A program made the position numbers and the translations under genes. Below, piece by piece: positions 1-7,501 of a DNA stretch of 36,345 bases; position 1 is the first letter of the stretch, and each line of letters begins with the position of its first letter. The notes beneath the pieces were generated by a model. It worked only from the letters and a program-made list of their open reading frames with translations, ran no database searches and was not told the DNA's origin. The stretch lies in NCBI RefSeq assembly GCF_015206885.1, contig NZ_JADEXY010000025.1:1-36345 (forward strand), read 5' to 3'. This stretch comes from Microcystis aeruginosa LEGE 91341 (GTDB lineage Bacteria > Cyanobacteriota > Cyanobacteriia > Cyanobacteriales > Microcystaceae).

Positions 1-277
1 CCTCTTTTAAGACTCTTACAGCTTCACTTAATCCCGCTATCTGACGATAGACTAAGCTTACCAATAAGGCGACCACCACGGGTAAGGTTAATAATCTATC
101 TCTCATGATTTTTTCATGATTTCCTCGCATATATTTTAGCGGCGTAAATAATCTTGGCTCTAGATCTTTTTTAAGTTCTTCTATTACTTGTGGGATTTCT
201 GGGCTTGGGCATTGATGTGGTCGCCGCAAATCTGGATTCCCCTGTTTTCTCGGTCGTTGCTTAGAGCGCTTTTTCAC
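1..277 (-). mobile_element. Partial IS4-type transposase, N-terminal part, cut by window edge
   Basis: A minus-strand reading frame stays open from a GTG at 277 to base 1 (92 codons). It begins VKKRSKQRPRKQGN, a basic N-terminus, and continues through PLKYMRGNHEKIMRDRLL, LPVVVALLVSLVYRQ and IAGLSEAVRVLKE. This looks like the N-terminal domain of cyanobacterial IS4-family transposases, which precedes the DDE nuclease domain; that domain would lie outside the window. No ATG is available because a stop codon lies upstream in frame, so GTG is taken as the start. Intact or truncated status cannot be judged from here. The family assignment is from pattern memory. Confidence 0.6.
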
Positions 278-644
278 TGACCCACCTCTGACTTCTCCGC
301 CTTATTTTACCATTTTTTACTTCCTTCCTCTTGGATAATCAGCTACTTTTTATAATTAAGCTTCTTGCTTAAGTTGACACCAATGATCGCGTGCGCCCAA
401 AATGTAATATCAGTAAACAGCAAACAGTGAACTGATTACTGATAACTACCTAGGCAAAATTAATTACACATTTCGATAAAGCTTTTGCCTGTTGCCTCTT
501 GCCTTTTGCCCTTTTTCACTAGGAAATTTATTTTGCAGGACTACTTAACTGATTACTGATTACTGATAACTATAAAAAAAACCGACCAACAAGAGAGAAT
601 TCCTGTCAGTCAGTCGGTGAGGATAGGCCGAATTTTAGTCAGCT
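278..644. other. Gene-free spacer with short cyanobacterial repeats
   Basis: No credible coding frame. It carries two copies of an ACTGATTACTGATAAC-type repeat (about 429-446 and 546-571), related in sequence to the long AACTGAT array beside argS. It also carries a TTGCCTCTTGCC-type short repeat (about 491-512) and the psaE terminator at its right end. Confidence 0.6.
573..618 (-). terminator. Rho-independent terminator of psaE
   Basis: On the minus strand, ACCGACTGAC (618-609) pairs with GTTGGTCGGT (590-581). Eight Watson-Crick pairs and two G-U pairs form the stem, followed by a run of seven or eight T. It lies about 25 bases past the psaE stop codon, as expected for a highly expressed monocistronic gene. 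Confidence 0.8.
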
Positions 645-878
645 TTATTTTTTAGCGGGGGCAGCCTTAACGAGTTCCAATTCACTTTCAGCGAAGTTAT
701 TGGTATTCAGTCCACCGGCGCTACCACTAAAACCGTGGTAGTTAACAGTGTCAAAACGGACGATAACGGGATAGAGGATACCACTTTTGTCAACACTGGC
801 TACGGTTCCCACATCGTTGTACCAGTAAGACTCTTTACGCTTGATTCTAACTTTGGCTCCGCGTTCGATTCCAGGCAT
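645..878 (-). CDS. psaE: Photosystem I reaction centre subunit IV (PsaE)
   Basis: PsaE is a small peripheral protein on the stromal (cytoplasmic) side of photosystem I. It helps dock ferredoxin and flavodoxin and supports cyclic electron flow. The 77-residue protein has the usual family length. It starts [21 protein letters not shown] and contains the conserved SH3-like barrel segments [20 protein letters not shown] and VNYHGFSGS, and then NNFAESEL. The C-terminus (VKAAPAKK) is the variable Ala/Lys-rich tail often seen in cyanobacteria. The gene stands alone with its own terminator downstream. The identification is secure. Confidence 0.97.
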   Translation of the reverse strand: MPGIERGAKVRIKRKESYWYNDVGTVASVDKSGILYPVIVRFDTVNYHGFSGSAGGLNTNNFAESELELVKAAPAKK

Positions 879-956
879 AGCTGTTGTTTTTTTTTAGGGT
901 TTAGTTAACAGGTTACAATCAGAGCGAGTTTGCCGAAAGGGTTTTTACTTTAAGTT

Positions 957-1586
957 TTATTGCAAATCTTGCCACTCCACTGCCACGAAATGCCCCGAAC
1001 GTCCCCACAGGTCTGCCTTTGGTGCAATGTTAACGATTGTTAAGTTAAAGGGAATGGCCGTGGTCAGGTATTTTTGGGCCGACATTCCCACATCTGGCCC
1101 GATTTGAAAAGCGGTGGCAGTGGCTAAACCTAAGCCTAATAACTGAGAAATCGGACCTCTGGGGAAGATAAGATGAGTTCCTAAGACTAAGCCAGCGGTT
1201 AAGGCTAAAGTTACCGATAAATTGGTGCCACAACGCGGATGTAATGCCAATTGCCCCTCGCCATTTTTGAGACGATGGAGTGCCTGTTTGGCCGCAATTC
1301 GCAGTTCATTTGTATTAATCTGTCCGTAGAGATAAAAACCCCTATCGGTGGACAGTCCCCCCAGGGCCTCGTTATCCGCAGGGGAATGGTCAAAAGGCGA
1401 TTGACGACGGGCAGCCATTTCGCTTAATACCCAGACGGTGGCGTGTTCCAAGGCGTGAACCTGTCGCAGGGTGAGAAATTCTTTGACACCGGGGATAAAG
1501 CCGATTTGTGCCAGTAAATCGCTGTCTTGCTGGGGCGAGGGGTTAAACCAGTCAAAAGAGGGGTTAGAAGGGCTACTAGAGGTCAT
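957..1586 (-). CDS. DUF6391 family cyanobacterial membrane protein
   Basis: A 209-residue protein conserved in cyanobacteria, of unknown biochemical role. The N-terminal half holds the motif VHALEHATVWVLSE, whose HxxEH arrangement suggests metal binding. Next comes a small domain ending GQLALHPRCGTN, then a hydrophobic stretch (about residues 124-165, LSVTLALTAGLVLGTHLIF onward) that probably spans the membrane. The C-terminal part has the conserved GMSAQKYLTT segment. The ATG overlaps the TGA of the upstream ORF (ATGA, 1583-1586), so it is probably the last gene of a minus-strand unit with rsmE. The HxxEH is seen; a metal role is inference. Confidence 0.75.
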   Translation of the reverse strand: MTSSSPSNPSFDWFNPSPQQDSDLLAQIGFIPGVKEFLTLRQVHALEHATVWVLSEMAARRQSPFDHSPADNEALGGLSTDRGFYLYGQINTNELRIAAKQALHRLKNGEGQLALHPRCGTNLSVTLALTAGLVLGTHLIFPRGPISQLLGLGLATATAFQIGPDVGMSAQKYLTTAIPFNLTIVNIAPKADLWGRSGHFVAVEWQDLQ

Positions 1587-1789
1587 AAAGTTGCGCTAGG
1601 GGGAGTTTTTTCGAGGAATATGAGGGTGCTATCGGGTTGCAAGGCGGTGTCCCAGTCGGTGTCTTGAATGGGAATTGACCAGGGTGGTTTCGACAAAAAG
1701 GGGAGAATCTGACCACCGGGGAACTGCTGCTGGTTTTTGCTTTGGGTAAGAAGCGAAAGGATTCCAGTTATCTCGATTGCTGGTCTTGG
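1583..1789 (-). pseudogene. ORF without a standard start codon, coupled to the DUF6391 gene
   Basis: A frame of about 68 codons is open from just after a TGA at 1792-1790 to a TGA at 1585-1583, and that stop overlaps the next gene's ATG. The peptide (ITGILSLLTQSKNQQQF ... SKPPWSIPIQDTDWDTALQ ... STLIFLEKTPPSATL) has a plausible protein composition, and the stop-start overlap is typical of real operon genes. There is no ATG, GTG or TTG at a sensible position. An ATG at 1793 reads another frame and gives an unconvincing 54-residue peptide. The likeliest reading is the C-terminal remnant of a gene that lost its beginning, or a gene with a single-base frameshift near its start. The family is not recognised. 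Confidence 0.4.
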
Positions 1790-1808
1790 TCATAGAAACT
1801 CTAGTCAA

Positions 1809-2510
1809 TTAGCTGTCTAAATAGGCGTTAATGATAGCAAGAGCCACTAAGGGAGCGGTAATTGTTCTCAAAATGCGTTTTCCCAGTGATACAGGCACAA
1901 AATCAGCAGCGAGCGCTTGTTCTATTTCTGCCTCCGTCCATCCCCCTTCCGGTCCGATGGCCATGGTTATCTCGGTTGATGTTTGCAATTGAGAAAGTAG
2001 CGGGGCCACTGTTCTACGGGTAACACCAATATAACAAGTTGTCTGTGGGTTAGCTCCCCGCTTAAGGATGGCTAAAAATGGTTGTGGTTCTTCGATTATG
2101 GGAATAATCTGTCTTTCTGATTGTTCTACAGCTTCCCGGGCAATTTTTCGCCAACGGTCAATTTTTTGAGGACTAGGATTAACTAAACCTCGTTCTGTCA
2201 GCAGCGGGATAATCCGATAAACTCCTAATTCGGTGGCAGCGCGAACGATATCATCAAAGCCATTTTTGGGAATTGCTACCATTAAATTCACTTGTACTGG
2301 TAGTTCGCTAGTTTCGTTTATCGCTTCTAAAAGATGGGCCGAATTATCAATTATTTCCGCTAACCACGCTTGTCCTTGTCCATTTAGGGCAATAAAACGG
2401 TCATGGGATTTTAAACGAACAACTTTTTTAAGATAATGACTTTGTTCGGGTGTTAAGGCAATTAACCCGTTTTCTAGGGTGTTAAAATCAAGAAGAAGAC
2501 GGTAATACAA
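1809..2510 (-). CDS. rsmE: 16S rRNA (uracil-1498-N3)-methyltransferase RsmE
   Basis: RsmE methylates N3 of U1498 in 16S rRNA in the 30S subunit. The 233-residue protein has the N-terminal PUA-like domain (LTPEQSHYLKKVVRLKSHD) followed by a SPOUT methyltransferase domain. Diagnostic pieces are LMVAIPKNGFDDIVRAATELG, the arginine-rich RWRKIAREAVEQSERQ, and the knot motif AIGPEGGWTEAEIEQA. The C-terminal helix holds the typical LGKRILRTITA segment. The start codon is TTG: a stop codon lies three codons upstream in frame and no ATG or GTG fits the N-terminus. It is the first gene of the minus-strand unit reaching 957. Confidence 0.93.
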   Translation of the reverse strand: MYYRLLLDFNTLENGLIALTPEQSHYLKKVVRLKSHDRFIALNGQGQAWLAEIIDNSAHLLEAINETSELPVQVNLMVAIPKNGFDDIVRAATELGVYRIIPLLTERGLVNPSPQKIDRWRKIAREAVEQSERQIIPIIEEPQPFLAILKRGANPQTTCYIGVTRRTVAPLLSQLQTSTEITMAIGPEGGWTEAEIEQALAADFVPVSLGKRILRTITAPLVALAIINAYLDS

Positions 2511-2556
2511 GGCGGTTTAGTCTATATTGCTATTGTGTTCAGAATCACTGTCAGCT

Positions 2557-2670
2557 AAGTAGGTAGGTGTTAAAAGTTGTCAGATCCCCCCGCCTATCGG
2601 CACCCCCCTTATCAAGGGGGGCAGGGGGGATCAGAGGCAAAATCTATCTTCAATTTAATTATAACTACTT
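2557..2670 (+). repeat. MITE-like element, copy 1 (one G/C module)
   Basis: The left end is AAGTAGGTAGGTGTTAAAA and the right end is AATTTAATTATAACTACTT. The ends form an imperfect inverted repeat (AGTAG...CTACT) flanked by TA on both sides. Inside is one ACCCCCCTTATCAAGGGGGG hairpin followed by a G-run and GATC. Three other copies lie at 25705, 29991 and 31540. This one is the shortest and most degenerate (114 bp). Confidence 0.75.
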
Positions 2671-2943
2671 ACTTATCTATTTTAGCTTTTGTGGTGTTTT
2701 TGTATAAGGTTGAGAGTAGATTAGCTTATAGCAGTTATCTTAATGGCGAAGTACGAAGTTTTCCTTTTGGGTAGTCGGTCGTCAATACCAAATTAGGTTA
2801 TACTTCATATTTACGATAAAGGCTGTAAGTTACTAGGGCTTTACCTAGTCAAATCTGTTATAAAATTTCTCGTCATCAAGGTATCTGTTACCAAATAAGA
2901 ATTAAGACTAGATAATCTCCACTCCCTAACCCCCAGAAAATTT
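2671..2943. other. Spacer upstream of the DndD-like cassette
   Basis: No credible gene is seen between the MITE and the 55-aa ORF. The region is A+T rich and should contain the promoter of the cassette. No confident -35/-10 pair or operator could be picked out. Small ORFs here run through MITE sequence or lie antisense to the 55-aa gene. Confidence 0.4.
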
Positions 2944-3111
2944 ATGGACATAACTGCTAAAATTGAAGAACTGGCACAAAAATATGAGATACCTCCCCAA
3001 CTGCTAAAGGAAGCGATGGTTTTAGAAGTAGAAAAAATTACTCTCAAAAATCGGCAGCTATCAGCTAAAATTGTCAAACTTATCGAAAAATATACCGACT
3101 CCTCACAATAA
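2944..3111 (+). CDS. 55-aa predicted helical protein heading the DndD-like cassette
   Basis: The ORF encodes MDITAKIEELAQKYEIPPQ and then a long charged helix with heptad-like spacing (MVLEVEKITLKNRQL), ending IEKYTDSSQ. It stops 9 bases before the ATG of the DndD-like gene, so it is probably its operon leader gene. Small helical proteins of this size occur beside DNA-modification ATPases. The role could be an adaptor or a regulator of the ATPase, which is inference. No ribosome binding site is obvious. The antisense frame 3077-2841 has no protein-like features and is rejected in favour of this one. Confidence 0.6.
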   Translation: MDITAKIEELAQKYEIPPQLLKEAMVLEVEKITLKNRQLSAKIVKLIEKYTDSSQ

Positions 3112-3120
3112 ATAAACTCT

Positions 3121-5061
3121 ATGACTTTGAGACTGAAACAAATTCGCTTAACTAATTGGAAATGTTATCCTAGTCAAAGGATTACTTTTAACTTGCATCC
3201 CGACAGAAATATTCAGATTATCTTCGGTAATAATGGCCACGGTAAAACTTCTCTGATGACAGCGATTTTATGGTGTCTCTATGGGGTAGATATTGTATCT
3301 AAAGAGACTCTGAAAACCTATTTTTATCGAGGTAAGGATAATTCTTCACTGGCAATAGAAATGCGGGTAGAATTAAATTTTATTAAAAACGAGAAAAATT
3401 ACTTTATCAGTCGCACAGCGAAATTAAAAGATAATGGTATCACTTCTTATCCCAGCGTAGAGGAAGCATTATTTTATGAAGATGGAACTATGAAAAGTAA
3501 CTCTAGGGAATATATCGAATCATTGCTTCCTAAATCTATTCGAGATTTTTTTTGTTTTGATGGCTTAAAAATCGAACAATATACCCAGATAACTCAAACT
3601 AAAGAAGCAAAAAAAGCAATTGAAAAAGTTTTGGGTATCCCGGAATTAAGAAATCTGCGCGATGATACAGAAAAAGCCTTACAAGAATTAGAAAAACGTT
3701 TAAATAAAGCAGAGGGAACCAGTCAGAAATTTACAGATAAGCTGCAACAATTGCGAGAATTAGAAGAAGAAATTGCTTTTCAACAAAATCAGCTTAAAAA
3801 CGCTAAAGATGAGGAAAAAAATGCTATAATTATTCATCAGTATTCTCAAGAAAAAGCCACTCAGGTTGAAAGTTTAAGAGAAAAATTAGAGAGAATTCAT
3901 GACTTAGAGAAAAAGCGTATCGGGTTACAAACTCAGTTAGATAACCTGCAAAAGTCTATTGATTCTTGGTTAAAAAAAGCTTCGATACCTTTGCTGATTA
4001 ACTTTGTGCAGGAAATGGCCGATGATTTGCAAGTTACTAGCTTAAAAAGCACCTATAAAACTAATTCTACAGCAGTTTTAAAAGCAATACTTGACGATGA
4101 AAGCTGTCTATGTGGTCGTTGTTTAGATAAAAATTCTCGTGACTTTATCCTTGAAAAAATTGCCGAACTAGAGTCCTTAGAAGTGGACAACGCCACCAGA
4201 ATAGAAAAAGACCAAATTAGAATTGATTTACAGGGAATTATCCGAGATAATGCCAAATTTAGCAATTATAGTCAATTGCTTTTACAAAGAGATCTTTTAG
4301 AAGAAGAAATCGAAGAAATCAATCAACATATTAAACAGCTAAAACAGGAAACCACGGGAATAAATCAAGACTCGGTAAGGGATATTTGGCGAAAAGTTGA
4401 CGAATCGGAACGAAAAGTTAAGGAGAGTGAAGAAAGGAGCGAACGCTTGCAAAAGGAAATTGACATTAAAGAAAAGCAATTGGAAAATTTACGCAAAGAA
4501 GTGGAAATTTTAGCTAGTGAAAATCAAACCACATTGATGTTATCTAATCAGGTTAAAATGGCCAGAGGTTTAAAAAATGCCACTAACGAATTAATCGAAT
4601 GGCATATCGATAATTCCCAAAAAATGATTAATCAAGTAACCAGCGATCGCTATTTACAAGTAACCAACAAACCAGAGGAATATACAGGAGTACAAATCAC
4701 TCCCGAATACACTTTAGGAATCCGTACCATCACAGGAAAATTATTAAATCCCGATGTCCTAAGTGCGGGAGAAAAGGAAGCTTTAGCTTTTGCTTTTATC
4801 ACCGGTTTAAATCAAATAACCGATACTTGTGTCCCCCTAATTATGGATACACCTTTTGGCAATTTAGATGAAGAACATCGAAAAAATATTATTAACTCTC
4901 TCCCTAATTTAAACTCCCAAGTGATTATTTTAGCCACGGATCGAGATCTTCCCGATCGACTTTTAAATCTGCTGCTTCCCTACACTACTGATATATTCAA
5001 AATACACCGTTTGGCTGCCGATGAAGATGCTTCCGTGATTGAAGTGATGGAGAATTACTAA
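3121..5061 (+). CDS. DndD/Rad50-like SMC-type ATPase with central CxxC hook
   Basis: A 646-residue ABC/SMC-type ATPase. The N-terminus (LKQIRLTNWKCYPSQRITF) resembles DndD and RecF/Rad50 proteins. Walker A is GNNGHGKT (residues 36-43). Two long coiled-coil arms (about 190-300 and 365-500) flank C331-G-R-C334 in the middle of the protein, the place of the Rad50 zinc hook. The signature LSAGEKEALAFAF starts at 547, and Walker B with D-loop is VPLIMDTPFGNLDEEH, ending near 586. DndD belongs to DNA phosphorothioation systems, where the ATPase is thought to help act on DNA. Here dndB, dndC and dndE are not adjacent, so this may be a stand-alone defence ATPase. Its TAA overlaps the next ATG by one base (TAATG). 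Family assignment is good; function is inferred. Confidence 0.85.
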   Translation: MTLRLKQIRLTNWKCYPSQRITFNLHPDRNIQIIFGNNGHGKTSLMTAILWCLYGVDIVSKETLKTYFYRGKDNSSLAIEMRVELNFIKNEKNYFISRTAKLKDNGITSYPSVEEALFYEDGTMKSNSREYIESLLPKSIRDFFCFDGLKIEQYTQITQTKEAKKAIEKVLGIPELRNLRDDTEKALQELEKRLNKAEGTSQKFTDKLQQLRELEEEIAFQQNQLKNAKDEEKNAIIIHQYSQEKATQVESLREKLERIHDLEKKRIGLQTQLDNLQKSIDSWLKKASIPLLINFVQEMADDLQVTSLKSTYKTNSTAVLKAILDDESCLCGRCLDKNSRDFILEKIAELESLEVDNATRIEKDQIRIDLQGIIRDNAKFSNYSQLLLQRDLLEEEIEEINQHIKQLKQETTGINQDSVRDIWRKVDESERKVKESEERSERLQKEIDIKEKQLENLRKEVEILASENQTTLMLSNQVKMARGLKNATNELIEWHIDNSQKMINQVTSDRYLQVTNKPEEYTGVQITPEYTLGIRTITGKLLNPDVLSAGEKEALAFAFITGLNQITDTCVPLIMDTPFGNLDEEHRKNIINSLPNLNSQVIILATDRDLPDRLLNLLLPYTTDIFKIHRLAADEDASVIEVMENY

Positions 5062-5468
5062 TGCAGAGAATCGATCCCAGTTTGAAGATTTATGCCTCGG
5101 AAACTTCCAGAAATTATCTACAGGTACTAAAAGATAATCAAACCTTTGAGCGCATGGTAGATGCCTATTTATTCGCGGCTGCTTTTGCCATTAAACAAGA
5201 CTTCAGTATCTACGGAATCAATCTGAGTAATCGACAAGATTTAATTAATATTAGTCAAATCGAGCCAGAAGTTATTTTAGCTTTAACCGCAGGAATTTAT
5301 ATTATCTGTAAAAAGAATTCCTATCCTCAACCCAGTGACGGCAAAGAAGTTTTAGATAAGATCTGTCAATACGCAGAAGTGGGATTAAGGGAATTAAAAG
5401 AACGCTGGCAAGGCAAAGTCAGCAATCAAATCCAAGCTGATATTGAGAGAATTATCAATAATCTCTGA
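5061..5468 (+). CDS. 135-aa partner protein of the DndD-like ATPase
   Basis: Translationally coupled to the ATPase gene by a TAATG overlap. The protein is soluble and mostly helical. An N-terminal segment (MQRIDPSLKIYASETSRNYL) is followed by FERMVDAYLFAAAFAIKQD, a long stretch, and a C-terminal region (YAEVGLRELKERWQGK). The FxxxxDAYLFAAAFAIKQ pattern is reminiscent of the small Dnd-system-associated protein 4 family found in some cyanobacterial dnd islands. I recall the pattern but could not check it. No catalytic motif is visible. It is probably a partner or regulator of the ATPase. No gene follows on this strand, so it ends the cassette. Confidence 0.65.
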   Translation: MQRIDPSLKIYASETSRNYLQVLKDNQTFERMVDAYLFAAAFAIKQDFSIYGINLSNRQDLINISQIEPEVILALTAGIYIICKKNSYPQPSDGKEVLDKICQYAEVGLRELKERWQGKVSNQIQADIERIINNL

Positions 5469-5510
5469 AATTCTCCCTATCTAACTATCTTTTTTAGGGA
5501 TAACGACAAA

Positions 5511-5762
5511 TTAGATTCTTTCCACACTACCAAAAAAGACGGGTTCCACGCGAATAGCAACGATACTAGCCGGACGTAAAACCATATATTCCCCTTGAAT
5601 ATTTCTGATCGGAACATTGATAAAATCCCTGGAATCGGCTTTCGGAACTAATTCATTACTGTACCACTTTTGAAATTCTTGGATGGTCAAAAAACGTACC
5701 TCCTCGCGATGTCCACTGCTCAAGAACAAATGTACAGCGTACTCGTCAGCTTTTCTACTCAT
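5511..5762 (-). CDS. Conserved cyanobacterial hypothetical protein (83 aa)
   Basis: A small soluble protein starting MSRKADEYAVHLFLSSGHREEVRF. The segment FLTIQEFQKWYSNELVPKA is followed by FINVPIRNIQGEYMVLRPAS and ends VVFFGS-like (VEPVFFGSVERI). Beta-rich composition with one helix suggests a small alpha/beta fold. No catalytic motif is evident and I do not recognise a named family. The start lies 5 bases past the stop of the upstream 259-aa gene, so the two are almost certainly co-transcribed. Confidence 0.7.
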   Translation of the reverse strand: MSRKADEYAVHLFLSSGHREEVRFLTIQEFQKWYSNELVPKADSRDFINVPIRNIQGEYMVLRPASIVAIRVEPVFFGSVERI

Positions 5763-5767
5763 TTTTT

Positions 5768-6547
5768 TTAACTAATCAGATGGAATTTTTGTAATAAAGT
5801 TGCCATTAAAGGCGGAAAAGTGAGACGCAATTCGCTCAGATCCGAGAAAATTAATTTTTGGTAGCTTGGCAGGTCAAAAGCTAGTTTACCCTTTAATTCC
5901 GCCCGATTTTGATAGGTTAGCAGAATTTGTCCGCCCTGTTTACAAGCGATCGCATAACCTAATTCTATACCCACTAGGGGACTGGGCAGTAATTCCGTTT
6001 CCTTTTGGCTAATCGCCGTAGCATCAGCAATAAATAATAAACTTTTGCGAATTTTGCGTAATTGACTATCACTCAACCGGGTGACATTGCCCTCAGTTCG
6101 AGGCGTTTCTTCGATAGTTAAGGGCAAACGGGCGCGTTTATTAAGATTTTCGACGGTTTCGGTCAAAACTGTTTTTAAAGCGGTGCTAGAGTCCTTAAAT
6201 TGGCTTTGGGAGCTAAAATAAATGACGGGATCCAGCCAAGTGCTGAGGTCTTGTTTAGTAAAGTAAATTTCTTGGGAAATCAGGTCAATATTCGAGATGA
6301 CGTAACCGCCACTACCTTCGAGGTAAAATTCCACCCTTTCCCCTTCTAGATAGCGTTGAAACCAGACAGAACCCTGTATCGTCAGACTATCATCGAGAAA
6401 ATCGGCTCTTAAACCCGATTTTAGGAGACTATTGCGACTTAAGCGCAAGTCGTGGGGACGTTTGATAACCTCGCGGATAGGTTCGTATTTGTCCAGATAC
6501 CAAGCTTTCAGAGCGATGATGGCCATAGGTGTGGCGATTAAAGACAC
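5768..6547 (-). CDS. Conserved cyanobacterial hypothetical protein (259 aa), Rossmann-like C-terminus
   Basis: The N-terminal half (to about residue 110) is beta-rich, with a conserved start MAIIALKAWYLDKYEPIREV that fixes the N-terminus at the first or second Met. The C-terminal half has LLFIADATAIS ... SPLVGIELGYAIACKQGGQ followed by ILLTYQNR. That pattern, an aspartate after a hydrophobic strand and then S-P-x-V-x-x-E-x-G-Y-A, resembles nucleoside 2-deoxyribosyltransferase or TIR-like nucleotide-binding folds. This resemblance is weak and unverified. The gene is the middle of a three-gene minus-strand cluster, with 9 bases before it and 5 after. No named function is claimed. Confidence 0.7.
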   Translation of the reverse strand: MSLIATPMAIIALKAWYLDKYEPIREVIKRPHDLRLSRNSLLKSGLRADFLDDSLTIQGSVWFQRYLEGERVEFYLEGSGGYVISNIDLISQEIYFTKQDLSTWLDPVIYFSSQSQFKDSSTALKTVLTETVENLNKRARLPLTIEETPRTEGNVTRLSDSQLRKIRKSLLFIADATAISQKETELLPSPLVGIELGYAIACKQGGQILLTYQNRAELKGKLAFDLPSYQKLIFSDLSELRLTFPPLMATLLQKFHLIS

Positions 6548-6556
6548 TCTCCCATT

Positions 6557-6949
6557 TTAGCAGTAAGCACCGATATCCTCTCCACATTCATCGGCAAGGT
6601 AAGAAAGAGCGCGAAATCTTAACATCATCAGGTTTTCGTAGAGGGGATTTAGCTTGCAAAGGGGCGGAATCTCTAGAATTGTCCAGCTAAATAGGGTAAT
6701 TTTCCGCGCAAAGGGACATTGAGCCGGAATTAGACGACAAATCCTGTGAGCTAGTTCAGGTGTATTGATTTCTAGGCGATCAATTCGTTGCCGCAGGGGT
6801 TGCCATAAATCCCATTTTGGTTGCGGTGACGGGTTTTTCCGATTGCCTTTCGACCAAGGGGCAATCCAATTAGAGACAATTATTTTATTTGTGGTATAAT
6901 CTGATACATCAGCATCGGCCATAGCTTGATCTTCAATTGATTGATTCAT
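6557..6949 (-). CDS. Mo-dependent nitrogenase C-terminal-domain protein
   Basis: A 130-residue protein whose C-terminal 75 residues match the cyanobacterial Mo-nitrogenase C-terminal domain (pfam06967 type). The pattern is RLIPAQCPFARKITLF, then IPPLCKLNPLYENLMMLRFR and ALSYLADECGED. The family is widespread in cyanobacteria, including species with no nitrogenase, and its function is unknown despite the name. The N-terminal 45 residues are variable. It is the first gene of the three-gene cluster running to 5511. No nitrogenase gene is in the window, so the label does not imply nitrogen fixation. Confidence 0.85.
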   Translation of the reverse strand: MNQSIEDQAMADADVSDYTTNKIIVSNWIAPWSKGNRKNPSPQPKWDLWQPLRQRIDRLEINTPELAHRICRLIPAQCPFARKITLFSWTILEIPPLCKLNPLYENLMMLRFRALSYLADECGEDIGAYC

Positions 6950-7403
6950 AAGGTTCTATCTGAGATTACGAGAGGGCAAATGCTCTTTCCCTAAAATCCT
7001 CTAGGACTTTCGGACATTTGACCGCTTTAACGATAACATCTCTGGGATAATAGGTGTGGCTTATCGCGTCAGCAGCCCAGATGCGGGAGTAAGCTGTCAG
7101 CTATCTAAATTACTCGTTAAGACTGTCTATGAGCGAGCAGGGAGCAGGAAGAGGAAGTTTGAGCATTTGTACTAATTTCCCGTTTCCCAGCTATCACCTG
7201 AAAGCTAATAGGCAACAGACGACAATAAGATAACGTCACGAGTGAGTTTAACTAGATTAATCTCTAAGCTTCCCCCAAAGATATTGGCTCTGATTAGAGC
7301 TATTTCTAGGTTAGCAAAAACTCAGGTTTTTTCACGTCAGCATAGTACACTTTTTCTAGGTATAAAATAGCACCCGCTTTTGTCAAAGATACGCAATCCA
7401 AGC
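6950..7403. other. Gene-free spacer upstream of the period-7 arrays
   Basis: About 450 bases with no convincing ORF on either strand and no recognisable tRNA. It presumably holds the promoter of the Mo-nitrogenase C-domain cluster near its left edge. A small ncRNA cannot be excluded from sequence alone, but no clear promoter-terminator pair was seen. Confidence 0.4.
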
Positions 7404-7423
7404 TGTGGGGTGTGGGGTGTGGG
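7404..7423. repeat. Heptamer tandem repeat TGTGGGG (about 3 copies)
   Basis: Two full copies and most of a third of TGTGGGG lie directly before the AATTATG array. The same heptamer appears twice at 36327-36340 at the other end of the window. Confidence 0.85.
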
Positions 7424-7469
7424 AATTATGAATTATGAATTATGAATTATGAATTATGAATTATGAATT
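7424..7469. repeat. Heptamer tandem repeat AATTATG (6 copies plus a partial)
   Basis: Six perfect AATTATG units run from 7424 to 7465, followed by AATT. It is the second of three neighbouring arrays that differ in sequence but share a 7-base period. Confidence 0.95.
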
Positions 7470-7501
7470 GGGTGGTTTTTTGCTCTGAACAGTAAACGGT
7501 G

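Noticed and set aside
2577-2774. Plus-strand 65-codon ORF beginning MSDPPAYRHPPYQGG
   Set aside because: It starts inside MITE copy 1 and translates the G/C hairpin and A+T-rich end of the element; no protein-like pattern follows.
2841-3077. Minus-strand 78-codon ORF
   Set aside because: It is antisense to the 55-aa gene, which has a better charged, helical composition and a 9-base spacing to the ATPase gene.
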